Below are positions 16,627-24,299 of a stretch of 64,000 bases of DNA, one piece after another. Numbering within the stretch: position 1 is the first letter of the stretch; each line of letters begins with the position of its first letter. The translations under genes were made by a program, and so were the position numbers. Origin of the DNA: Terrabacter terrigena (lineage in GTDB: Bacteria > Actinomycetota > Actinomycetes > Actinomycetales > Dermatophilaceae); assembly GCF_042676085.1 (NCBI RefSeq), contig NZ_JBHTKH010000002.1, positions 248,001 to 312,000 on the forward strand, written 5' to 3'. The notes under the pieces were generated by a model. The model did no database searches and had not been told where the DNA came from. It saw only the letters and a program-made list of their open reading frames with translations.

Positions 16627-17190
16627 GTGAGCGACCGGTCCCTCCACACCGACGTCGACATCCCGCAGGTCATCGTCGTCACGGGCGTGATGGCCGCGGG
16701 CAAGTCGACCGTCTCCCAGCTCCTCGCGGAGCGCTTCACGCGCGCAGTGCACCTGCGCGGCGACGAGTTCCGCCGCGTCGTCGTGCGCGGGCGCGTCGAC
16801 ATGTCGCCGCACGGCGACCCCGAGGCCGAGCGACAGCTCGCGCTGCGTCACTCGATCACGGCCCACATCGCCGACCGATATGCCGCAGAAGGCTTCACGG
16901 TCGTCGTCCAGGACCTGTTCGTGGGCGCCAGCCTGCAGCCCTTCCTCGACCGGCTGACGACGCGTCCGCTCAGCCTCGTGATGCTCGCTCCCGACGTCGG
17001 CACGGTCATGCGACGCGAGTCCGAACGCACCAAGGTGGGCTACGGCGACCTGTGGTCGATCCGCGACTTCGACCTCAAGGTGCGTGCGGAGACGCCCCAC
17101 ATCGGGCTGTGGCTCGACAGCTCGCAGCAGACCCCCGACGAGACCGTCACCGAGATCGTCGGCCGGCTGCCCGAGGCGAGGATCGCCTGA
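16627..17190 (+). CDS. P-loop small-molecule kinase / AAA-family ATPase
   Basis: A 187-residue soluble P-loop protein similar to chloramphenicol-phosphotransferase-like and gluconate-kinase-like nucleotide kinases. The Walker A VTGVMAAGKSTV lies at ~17-28, the lid-like basic segment RRESERTKVGYG near 122, and VVQDLFVG near 85. The substrate is unknown. The start is GTG 16627, with no ribosome-binding site; a -10-like TAGGGT ends 8 nt upstream, so a leaderless mRNA is likely. A one-base gap separates it from soxR, so the two are probably one transcript. Confidence 0.7.
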   Translation: MSDRSLHTDVDIPQVIVVTGVMAAGKSTVSQLLAERFTRAVHLRGDEFRRVVVRGRVDMSPHGDPEAERQLALRHSITAHIADRYAAEGFTVVVQDLFVGASLQPFLDRLTTRPLSLVMLAPDVGTVMRRESERTKVGYGDLWSIRDFDLKVRAETPHIGLWLDSSQQTPDETVTEIVGRLPEARIA

Positions 17191-17191
17191 G

Positions 17192-17623
17192 ATGTCGGCG
17201 CTGACCATCGGCGAGGTGGCGCACCGCACGGGCGCGGCGACGTCGGCGCTGCGCTACTGGGAGGAGCTGGGGCTTATCACCTCGGTGCGCACCACCGGCA
17301 ACCAGCGCCGCTACGAGCGCGCCACGATCCGGCGCGTCTCGTTCATCCGCGCCGCCCAGCGGGTCGGCCTGTCGCTCGACGAGATCGGCGCCGCGCTCGC
17401 GACGCTGCCCGAGCAGCGGACCCCGACGGCGCGTGACTGGGCCCGGCTGTCACGGGCCTGGCGCGCGCGGCTCGACGAGCAGATCCGCCGCATCGAGAAG
17501 CTGCGCGACGACCTCGACGGCTGCATCGGGTGCGGCTGCCTCAGCCTGACGACGTGCGCCCTCAACAACACGGGCGACTGGCAGGCGAACCTCGGGCCCG
17601 GAGCCCACAAGCTCCAGGTCTGA
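17192..17623 (+). CDS. soxR: Redox-sensitive MerR-family regulator SoxR
   Basis: A 143-residue MerR-family regulator. The winged-helix N-terminus begins LTIGEVAHRTGAATSALRYW; a dimerisation helix follows. The C-terminal CIGCGCLSLTTC (residues ~111-122) is the four-cysteine [2Fe-2S] motif of SoxR. In actinobacteria SoxR responds to redox-active metabolites rather than driving soxS. It starts ATG 17192 directly after the upstream kinase stop. Identification is firm; targets are unknown apart from the candidate box at 16567. Confidence 0.92.
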   Translation: MSALTIGEVAHRTGAATSALRYWEELGLITSVRTTGNQRRYERATIRRVSFIRAAQRVGLSLDEIGAALATLPEQRTPTARDWARLSRAWRARLDEQIRRIEKLRDDLDGCIGCGCLSLTTCALNNTGDWQANLGPGAHKLQV

Positions 17624-17772
17624 ACGAGCGCAGCTCGTACGACCTTGCAGCCCAACGAGATTCGGGTCGCGTTGTAGTCGGGCGGCGTCGCGCTGCCCTT
17701 TTCCTGTCGTCGTCGCGCACGCCTGCCCCGGCGACCTGTGCGCATCGTGGCCCGGCTCCGGTCACACCCTCG

Positions 17773-17793
17773 GTTAGTGGGTTGTTAGGGCGC
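17773..17793 (+). promoter_or_regulatory. Direct repeat (11-bp period), putative SARP site before the CHAP gene
   Basis: GTTAG at 17773 and 17784 form a direct repeat in GTTAGTGGGTTGTTAGGG. The 11-bp spacing and placement upstream of a weak -10 (GACGGT, 17799-17804) are typical of SARP operators. Near-identical elements occur at 18505 and 21778. It lies 119 bp before the CHAP-like gene. Confidence 0.55.
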
Positions 17794-17817
17794 TTCGCGA
17801 CGGTCTCCCCGATGGCT

Positions 17818-17841
17818 CACCGACCGGCGAACCGGTCGGTG
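17818..17841 (+). other. Perfect 10-bp hairpin with CGAA loop in 5' UTR of CHAP gene
   Basis: CACCGACCGG (17818-17827), loop CGAA, CCGGTCGGTG (17832-17841). It lies between the putative SARP promoter and the coding region, so it would be in the leader RNA. It may stabilise the mRNA or regulate translation. I saw no known riboswitch consensus in the 288-bp spacer. Confidence 0.5.
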
Positions 17842-17911
17842 TCCACCACCTCTGCAGCCAGCACTCACCACCAGACGCTGCACCACCCACACACTGATCC
17901 AGGAGACCGTC

Positions 17912-18385
17912 ATGAAGCTCAACACCGCCGTCCTGCGCCGCGCCGCGGCCGCCTCCCTCATCACCGCCTCCGCGGTCGGCTTCATGCCGATGAGCGCCCC
18001 GAGCGCTGTCGCGGCCCCGGCGATCGTCGAGCACGCCCGCAGCCACATCGGCCAGTGGGGCGGCCAGTGCAAGGCGTTCGTGCAGCGGATGTACAACGAG
18101 ACGCACGCCAACAACCTCGGCACCGGCTACTACCAGGCCTACATCGACGCCGGCTACCACCGCGTCGCCAAGGCCGACGTCGTGCCGGGCGACATCATCC
18201 AGGAGACCGACGCCAGCCACACGCGCGGCATCCACACCGCGATCGTCACGGGCGACCCGGTCGGCGCGAACATCCGCGTCGTCGACTCGAACTGGGTCGC
18301 CTACGAGATCGTCGGCGAGCACTCCTACGACCCGACGACGCACGCCGCCAACAACGGCGGTGCCGCGTACTACTGGCACAAGTGA
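17912..18385 (+). CDS. Secreted CHAP-like amidase/peptidase-fold protein
   Basis: A 157-residue exported protein. A Sec signal peptide (MKLNTAVLRRAAAASLI... ending SAVAA-P) cleaves near residue 34. The mature part resembles a minimal CHAP/NlpC-type cysteine hydrolase: GGQCKAFVQRMYNET supplies the catalytic Cys, and RGIHTAIVTG the His ~55 residues later, with VVPGDIIQE between. Such proteins cleave peptidoglycan amide bonds; with no binding domain it may act as a small autolysin or effector. CAGGAGA lies 6 nt before ATG 17912. It shares a putative SARP operator with the downstream regulator and small peptide genes. Confidence 0.75.
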   Translation: MKLNTAVLRRAAAASLITASAVGFMPMSAPSAVAAPAIVEHARSHIGQWGGQCKAFVQRMYNETHANNLGTGYYQAYIDAGYHRVAKADVVPGDIIQETDASHTRGIHTAIVTGDPVGANIRVVDSNWVAYEIVGEHSYDPTTHAANNGGAAYYWHK

Positions 18386-18391
18386 CCCACC

Positions 18392-18426
18392 TCCGTGGGC
18401 GCCCTGCACCTCGGGGCTCCCACGGA
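18392..18426 (+). terminator. Stem-loop after the CHAP gene
   Basis: TCCGTGGGCGCC (18392-18403) pairs with GGCTCCCACGGA (18415-18426) with one mismatch, 6 bp after the stop codon. The remaining spacer to 18703 holds GTCGCCAG repeats (about 18436-18470) and the second SARP-like element. Confidence 0.6.
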
Positions 18427-18504
18427 TCGCCAGCCTTGTCGCCAGTGTCGCCAGTCGTGTCGCCAGCCCGCCCGCCTTGTCGCCCGTCGTGGCGTCACCG
18501 TCCT

Positions 18505-18525
18505 GCTAGCGGCTTGTGAGCGGCA
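18505..18525 (+). promoter_or_regulatory. Direct repeat (11-bp period), putative SARP site upstream of the SARP gene
   Basis: GCTAGCGGCTTGTGAGCG matches the elements at 17773 and 21778: G-x-TAG-x-x-G-x-T-x-GT-x-AG is invariant among the three. A GACAGT box follows at 18531-18536, the same offset as the GACGGT at 17799. It is ~200 bp before the regulator start, so it could drive a longer autoregulated transcript. Confidence 0.5.
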
Positions 18526-18703
18526 TCGGCGACAGTGGCACCGCCCGCGCGGGTCGTACAGGGGCGACACCGCGCGGTCACACGCTCCGGGCACCTGCCG
18601 CCCCGGGACCTCGCCTCCACCACGGGCAGTGGGGACGCGCCCGGGGCCGCAGGTGCCTGCGTTCTGCTGCCGCCGGAGGCCCTCGTTCCGGTATCAATGC
18701 CCT

Positions 18704-21700
18704 GTGCAGTTTCGCGTGCTCGGGCCCATGGAGGTCATCGCCGACGACGGCGAGCTCCTGAGGCTGGGCAGCGCCCGCGAGCGGTTCGTCCTCGCGACAC
18801 TGCTCGTCAGCGCCGACCGCCTGGTGCCGGCGGAGCGGCTCATCGACGGCCTCTGGGACGAGCCTCCCCCGACGGCCCGTCAGCAGCTGCAGAACCTCAT
18901 CGCGGGCCTGCGTCGGCGCCTCGCCGCCCACGACCGCGGCCTCGTCACGACCCGCCCGTTCGGCTACGAGCTGCGCATGGGAGGCCACACCCTCGACCTC
19001 ACCGAGTTCCGGCGCGAGGTGGCCGAGGCGCGTGCGCTCGAGGGCTGCGACCAGCCCGCCACGGTGGTGCGCCACCTCGAGCGTGCGGTGGCGCTGTGGC
19101 GCGGCACCGCCCTGGGCGACGTCGCGCCCGCTGCCGACGCCTCCACCGAGAGCCTCCAGCAGGCCCTGCGCGACGAGCGCATCGCCGCGACCGACCTGCT
19201 CGTCGACTCCCTCGCCCAGCTCGGCCGGCACGAGGAGGTCCTCGCGACGGCGGCCGTGCAGCTCGAGGACGACCCGTGGAACGAGCGCCTCCACGAGCAC
19301 CGGCTCCGGGCGCTCGCCGCGACCGGGCGCCGCTCCGAGGCCAGCGACGCCTACCGCCGGCTGCGGCGGCGCTTCATCGACGAGCTCGGGGTGCCGCCGA
19401 GCCGGTCGCTCGCAGAGCTCAACACCCAGATCCTCGACGGCAGCCCGCTGGGGGCCACCTCGTCGCGTCGCCGCGTGATCCCCCGAGAGCTGCCCGCACC
19501 CACGTGGACCCTCCTCGGCAGGGAGGCCCTGCTCGGGGCGGTCCTCACACGACTCGCTCCCCGGCTCCCCGACGAGCACGGCGCGTCCCGTTCGCCCGTC
19601 GCCCTCGCCTCGCGGGCCGCGGCCCCGCCGGGCCTCGTCGTGCTGGTCGGCGTCGGCGGGGTGGGCAAGACCGCGCTCGCCGTGACGGCCGGCCACGCCC
19701 TCGCCGACGCCTACCCGGACGGGACGCTGTACGCCGCCCTGAGCGACGACCCGACGGGCGCGATCGACCCGCACCATGTCGCAGCCCGGTTCCTCCGGGC
19801 GCTCGGCGTCGACGGGCCCTCCATCCCGGCGGGGCGTGAGGACCGCATCGCGCTCTACCGGACCACGATCGCCGGCAAGCGCATCCTCACCGTCATCGAC
19901 GGCGCCACCACCGAGTCCCAGGTGCGCCCCCTGCTGCCGACGTCGCCCGGCGCCGGCGCCATCGTCACGTCGCGCAGCCGGCTCGCGGGTCTCGTCGGCG
20001 TGCGCCGGCACACGGTGCAACCGCTGACCGCCGACGCCAGCCTGGCCCTGCTGACAGAGCTCGCCGGGCCCGAGCGCGAGGTCGACGCCACGGAGGCGCT
20101 CGTCGACATCTCCGCCCTCTGCGGCCACCTGCCGCTCGCCCTCTGCGTCGCCGGGTCCAAGCTCGCGACGAACCCCACCCTGGCGCTGCCCGAGCTGCGC
20201 GACCGGCTCACCCACGAGCACACGAGGCTCGACGAGCTGTCCGCCGGCGACATCGACGTCCGCGCGAGCATCGCGCTGTCGGTGCAGGACCTGCCGGCCC
20301 CGGCGCGCGCGCTCTTCCGTCGCCTCGCGCTGGCCCCGAGCTCCGACTGGCCGGCCTGGGTCGCGCGACGGCTGCTCAAGGACGTGACGCGCGAGATCGA
20401 GGCCCACCACGCCCTCGACGAGCTCGTCGACCGCCACCTCGTCGAGCCCACGGGACGCGACGCCGCAGGGCAGCCGCGCTACCGCGTGCACAGCCTCGTC
20501 TCGGAGCTGGCCGGGGAGTACCTCGACGTCGAGGAGGCCGACGGGTCCGCCGCGGCCCTCCAGCGCGACCTCAGCGACGCGTGGCTGCGGCTCGCGGCTG
20601 CCGCGGGCCCGCGGCTCGAGGGGTCCTCCGACACCCTCCCCGAGCCGCAGGGCGACGGGGCCGTCGACGCGGTCGCGGCCCCGGCCGAGTGGTTCGAGTC
20701 CGAGCGCCTCAACCTCGTCGAGGCGGTCACCGTGGCCGCCCGTCTCGGCGACCCCGACCTCGCCGGACGGCTGGCCCTGGCGATCCGCGGCTTCCTCACG
20801 GTGCGGGCCTACGACGACGACCGTGAGCGCGTCCTGCGCGCAGCTCTCGGGTCGACGGCCGCCGACGGCACGACCCGGCCCAGCGACCGCCAGCGGCTCG
20901 ACCTGCTCGGGGCCCGCTTCGCGGTGCTCGGCCAGCTGCGCCGTGACGCCGAGCTGCCCGACGTCGCCCGCGAGTCGCTCACCATCGCCCGCCGCATCGG
21001 CGACAGCGACGGCGAGCAGCGGGCACTGTCGCAGTCGGCGTGGGCGTCGATGGCCCTGCACCGCTTCGAGGAGGCGCTCGAGGGCTTCGCCCGCACCGCG
21101 GCGTTCGCGGACCTGCGCGGCGACCGGCTCGGACGCGTCCGGGCCGAGGCCCACCGCGGCATCGTGCTGCGCAACGTCGGACGCGCCGACGAGGGCGACC
21201 CGCTCCTCGCGGCCATGGTCACGGAGGCGCGGCGCGCGGGCTCGCGGCGCGACGCGAGCATCTGGATGGTCTCGCGGGCCGAAGGCCTGGTCGAGCTGGG
21301 TCGGTGGACGGAGGCCAGGGACCTCCTCGAGGACGCGCTGCACACGGCCGTCGAGATCCGCGACGACCTCGGTGCGGCCCACTGCCGCCTGGCTCTCGCC
21401 CGGGCCCACCTCGGGCTCGACGACCTGCCCGAGTCCCTCAAGCAGCTGCGCGCGGCCAGGGTCGAGCTCGACGCACGGGCCGGCGAGGGCGGCGACCTCG
21501 ACGTCCTGCGCCTCGAGGTCGACGTGCTCGCGCACCAGCAGGAGTGGGCCCGCGCGGCCGGCCACGCGCGACGGCTCGTCGCAGGTCGTCGCCGGGCCGG
21601 TGTCCCGCTCGACCTGGCCGCCGACGTCGCCCGCCAGGGGCACGTCGCCCACCGCCTCGACGACCGCGACGGAGCCTCGCGCGACCTCCAGGAGGCAGCC

Positions 21701-21793
21701 GCCGTCCTGGCCGGGCTGCGCCTGTCGCCTCGGGCCCTGAGGCTGCCGAGCCCGCCCTACCCCGAGGCGAACTCACTGTTAGCCGTTAGTTAG
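18704..21793 (+). CDS. AfsR/SARP-family regulator with NB-ARC and TPR domains
   Basis: A 1029-residue large SARP. An OmpR-type winged helix opens it (QFRVLGPMEV ... GSARERFVLATLLV, residues 1-95). A bacterial transcriptional activation domain follows (~100-255). An NTPase of the NB-ARC/STAND type has P-loop VGVGGVGKTAL at ~314. The C-terminal ~400 residues are TPR-like helices. SARPs activate nearby secondary-metabolite or secreted-product genes by binding direct repeats. The chosen start is GTG 18704, immediately before the conserved domain; it has no ribosome-binding site but a TATCAA -10-like box 12 nt upstream, so it may be leaderless. The last codons contain a rare TTA leucine because the third operator element overlaps the gene end. 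Confidence 0.9.
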   Translation: MQFRVLGPMEVIADDGELLRLGSARERFVLATLLVSADRLVPAERLIDGLWDEPPPTARQQLQNLIAGLRRRLAAHDRGLVTTRPFGYELRMGGHTLDLTEFRREVAEARALEGCDQPATVVRHLERAVALWRGTALGDVAPAADASTESLQQALRDERIAATDLLVDSLAQLGRHEEVLATAAVQLEDDPWNERLHEHRLRALAATGRRSEASDAYRRLRRRFIDELGVPPSRSLAELNTQILDGSPLGATSSRRRVIPRELPAPTWTLLGREALLGAVLTRLAPRLPDEHGASRSPVALASRAAAPPGLVVLVGVGGVGKTALAVTAGHALADAYPDGTLYAALSDDPTGAIDPHHVAARFLRALGVDGPSIPAGREDRIALYRTTIAGKRILTVIDGATTESQVRPLLPTSPGAGAIVTSRSRLAGLVGVRRHTVQPLTADASLALLTELAGPEREVDATEALVDISALCGHLPLALCVAGSKLATNPTLALPELRDRLTHEHTRLDELSAGDIDVRASIALSVQDLPAPARALFRRLALAPSSDWPAWVARRLLKDVTREIEAHHALDELVDRHLVEPTGRDAAGQPRYRVHSLVSELAGEYLDVEEADGSAAALQRDLSDAWLRLAAAAGPRLEGSSDTLPEPQGDGAVDAVAAPAEWFESERLNLVEAVTVAARLGDPDLAGRLALAIRGFLTVRAYDDDRERVLRAALGSTAADGTTRPSDRQRLDLLGARFAVLGQLRRDAELPDVARESLTIARRIGDSDGEQRALSQSAWASMALHRFEEALEGFARTAAFADLRGDRLGRVRAEAHRGIVLRNVGRADEGDPLLAAMVTEARRAGSRRDASIWMVSRAEGLVELGRWTEARDLLEDALHTAVEIRDDLGAAHCRLALARAHLGLDDLPESLKQLRAARVELDARAGEGGDLDVLRLEVDVLAHQQEWARAAGHARRLVAGRRRAGVPLDLAADVARQGHVAHRLDDRDGASRDLQEAAAVLAGLRLSPRALRLPSPPYPEANSLLAVS

Positions 21794-21810
21794 GACCCCG
21801 GGACTATCCT
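21778..21810 (+). promoter_or_regulatory. Direct repeat and -10 box, putative SARP-driven promoter of small peptide gene
   Basis: GTTAG at 21778 and 21789, again 11 bp apart, lie in GTTAGCCGTTAGTTAGGA. They are followed by a good -10 TATCCT at 21805-21810 and no -35 box. This is the layout of SARP-activated promoters. The element overlaps the 3' end of the SARP gene. Confidence 0.6.
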
Positions 21811-21863
21811 CCGAGCACCGCCTGGTCGACAGGGACCGGGCGCAAAGGATCCAGGGGTCAAAC

Positions 21864-22037
21864 ATGTCGCTCGTCATCCGCTCTGCAGCAGCGCTCACCG
21901 CCGCCCTCGCCGTCGTCCTGACGGTCAGCCCGGTCTCCGCCGCCCCCTCCAACGCCGGCACCAACGTCTGGTGCTTCCGGGCCGACCCGGGCACGAACGG
22001 CCCGTGCCCCGTCCTCAGGCTCCCGGCCTCCAGCTGA
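21864..22037 (+). CDS. Small secreted two-cysteine peptide
   Basis: A 57-residue pre-peptide I do not recognise. Residues 1-26 are a clear Sec signal (MSLVIRSAAALTAALAVVLT then SPVSA). Cleavage would leave a ~31-residue mature peptide starting APSNAG and containing two cysteines (WCFRAD and GPCPVL), so one disulfide is possible. A GGGG-type ribosome-binding site (CAGGGGTC at 21852-21859) precedes the ATG. It sits alone between a SARP-type promoter and a strong terminator, so it forms its own transcription unit. It could be a signalling or antimicrobial peptide or a wall-associated factor; none is shown by sequence. Confidence 0.65.
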   Translation: MSLVIRSAAALTAALAVVLTVSPVSAAPSNAGTNVWCFRADPGTNGPCPVLRLPASS

Positions 22038-22096
22038 CCGGCCCAGCTGACCTGTCCAGGCTGACCGGTCAGCGCGGCGACTCGAGCGCCGCACAC

Positions 22097-22136
22097 GGAG
22101 TGGCCCCCTCACCCCGCCGGGTGAGGGGGCCACTTC
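22097..22136. terminator. Strong bidirectional terminator (15-bp perfect stem)
   Basis: GTGGCCCCCTCACCC (22100-22114) pairs perfectly with GGGTGAGGGGGCCAC (22119-22133) around loop CGCC, and further pairs extend the stem outward. It separates the plus-strand peptide gene from the convergent minus-strand ABC exporter operon. Confidence 0.85.
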
Positions 22137-22184
22137 CGTGCCACACGGCGCAACACGCGTACGCGTGGACTGCTTTCCGACCGG

Positions 22185-24299
22185 TCAGTCGGCCACCGGG
22201 TCGGCGGGCACGGCGTTGTCGGGTGCGGGCACCCCCGGTCCGCCGCCGGGACCGGGCACCGCTGCACCCACGCCCGCCAGCTCGGGCGCCGCGGGCACAC
22301 CCGCGGCCTGCTCGTCGAGGTCGGCTGCAGCACCGGCGAACTGGGCGGCATACAGCTTCGCGTAGGCACCGTCGCGAGCGAGCAGCTCGGAGTGAGAGCC
22401 CTGCTCGACGATGCGGCCGTCCTCCATGACGAGGATGAGGTCGGCGTCGCGGATCGTCGAGAGACGGTGCGCGATGACGAAGCTCGTGCGGTCGGACCGC
22501 AGCGCCGCCATGGCCTGCTGGACGAGCAGCTCCGTTCGGGTGTCGACCGAGCTCGTCGCCTCGTCGAGGATGAGCAGCGCAGGGTCGGAGAGGAACGCCC
22601 GCGCGATCGTGACGAGCTGCTTCTCGCCGGCGGAGATGTTGCTCGCCTCGTCGTCGAGCACCGTGTCGTAGCCGTCGGGCAGCGAGTGCACGAAGCGGTC
22701 GACGTAGGTCGCCCGCGCGGCCTCGAGGACCTCGGCGTCACTGGCGCCGGGACGGCCGTAGGCGATGTTGTCGCGGATCGTGCCCCCGAAGAGCCAGGTG
22801 TCCTGCAGCACCATGCCGATGCGCGAGCGCAGGCCGTGGCGCGTCAGGTCACGGATGTCGACGCCGTCGAGCGTGATGCGGCCGCCGTCGAGCTCGTAGA
22901 ACCGCATGATGAGGTTGACGAGTGTCGTCTTGCCGGCGCCGGTCGGGCCGACGATGGCGACCGTCTGCCCCGGGCTGACCGACAGGTCGAGGTGCTCGAT
23001 GAGCGGCCTGTCGGCGACGTAGCTGAACGAGACGTCCTCGAAGGCCACCGCGCCGTGCGGGTCGTCGATCGTCTCCGGGCTGCCCGCGTCGGCCTGCTGC
23101 TCCTCGGCATCGAGCACCTCGAAGACCCGCTCGGCCGAGGCGACACCCGACTGCAGGACGTTGGCCATCGAGGCCACCTGCGTGAGCGGCTGGGTGAACT
23201 GGCGGGAGTACTGGATGAACGCCTGGACGTCACCGAGGCTCATCGAGCCGCTCGCCACGCGCAGGCCCCCGACGACGGCGACGAGCACGTAGTTGAGGTT
23301 CCCGATGAACATCATCGTCGGCATGATGATGCCGCTGATGAACTGGGCACCGAACGCGGCCCCGAAGAGCTCGTCGTTCTTCTTCTCGAACGCCGCCTCG
23401 GCCTCCTTCTGACGGCCGAAGACCTTGACCACCCCGTGGCCGGTGAACGTCTCCTCGATGATGCCGTTCAGCTCACCGGTGTTGCGCCACTGCTGGATGA
23501 ACAGCTTCTGCGAGCGCTTGCCGATGGCCGCCGTCACCATGACCGAGATCGGGATCGTGACGAGCGCGATGAGCGCGAGCAGCCACGAGATCCAGAACAT
23601 CATGCCCAGCACGGCCACGACCGTCAGCAGCGACGTGAGCAGCTGCGAGAGCGTCTGCTGCAGGGACATCGAGATGTTGTCGATGTCGTTCGTGACGCGT
23701 GAGAGCACCTCACCGCGCGGCTGCCGGTCGAAGTAGGGCAGCGGCAGGCGGTTGAGCTTGGCCTCGACGTCCTGGCGCAGCCGGAACATCGTGCGCTGGA
23801 GCAGGCCCTGGAGGACCCAGCCCTGCACCCACATGAGCAGCGACGCCACCGCGAAGAGCGCGACGACGAGGAGCAGGACGCCCTTGAGGGCGTCGAAGTC
23901 GATGCCGACGCCGGGGGTGAAGTCGACGTTGGCCAGCAGGTCGGCATACGTGGTCTGGCCGGTCGCGCGCAGCCCGTCGACGACCTGCTGCTTCGTCGTG
24001 CCGGGCGGCACGTTGACGGTGCTGCCGATGACGCCGGCGAAGATGATGTCGGTCGCACGGCCCAGGATCTTCGGGCCGATCGAGCTGAGGACGACGCTGA
24101 TGACGGCGAGCGTGATGACGACGACCAGCTTGGTCTGCTCCGGTCGGAGCAGCCCGAGCAGGCGCTTGGCCGAGGGACCGAAGTCGAGCGACTTCTCGAC
24201 CGGCTGCCCCATCTGCATGTGCGGTGGGCCGCCGCGACGGGCCGGCCCGCGACGTGCCTCGGCGGCCTTCTCCTCCGCGCTCTTGACTCCCTCGGCCAT
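22185..24299 (-). CDS. ABC exporter subunit B (heterodimeric, canonical Walker B)
   Basis: A 704-residue fused TMD-NBD exporter half. Residues ~50-380 hold six membrane helices; the NBD has Walker A GPTGAGKTTLVN, signature NISAGEKQLVTIARA and Walker B LLILDEATSSVD with the catalytic Glu. A ~60-residue Pro/Ala/Gly-rich C-terminal tail is unusual. The ATG at 24299 overlaps the upstream partner's stop (TGATG). Together they resemble TM287/288, BmrCD and LmrCD multidrug or peptide exporters, which have one active and one degenerate ATP site. The substrate is unknown. Confidence 0.9.
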   Translation of the reverse strand: MAEGVKSAEEKAAEARRGPARRGGPPHMQMGQPVEKSLDFGPSAKRLLGLLRPEQTKLVVVITLAVISVVLSSIGPKILGRATDIIFAGVIGSTVNVPPGTTKQQVVDGLRATGQTTYADLLANVDFTPGVGIDFDALKGVLLLVVALFAVASLLMWVQGWVLQGLLQRTMFRLRQDVEAKLNRLPLPYFDRQPRGEVLSRVTNDIDNISMSLQQTLSQLLTSLLTVVAVLGMMFWISWLLALIALVTIPISVMVTAAIGKRSQKLFIQQWRNTGELNGIIEETFTGHGVVKVFGRQKEAEAAFEKKNDELFGAAFGAQFISGIIMPTMMFIGNLNYVLVAVVGGLRVASGSMSLGDVQAFIQYSRQFTQPLTQVASMANVLQSGVASAERVFEVLDAEEQQADAGSPETIDDPHGAVAFEDVSFSYVADRPLIEHLDLSVSPGQTVAIVGPTGAGKTTLVNLIMRFYELDGGRITLDGVDIRDLTRHGLRSRIGMVLQDTWLFGGTIRDNIAYGRPGASDAEVLEAARATYVDRFVHSLPDGYDTVLDDEASNISAGEKQLVTIARAFLSDPALLILDEATSSVDTRTELLVQQAMAALRSDRTSFVIAHRLSTIRDADLILVMEDGRIVEQGSHSELLARDGAYAKLYAAQFAGAAADLDEQAAGVPAAPELAGVGAAVPGPGGGPGVPAPDNAVPADPVAD

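Noticed and set aside
17624..17911. c-di-AMP (ydaO) riboswitch before the CHAP gene
   Set aside because: Wall hydrolase genes in actinobacteria often have one, but I found none of the conserved core blocks; only a simple hairpin and the SARP-like repeat.
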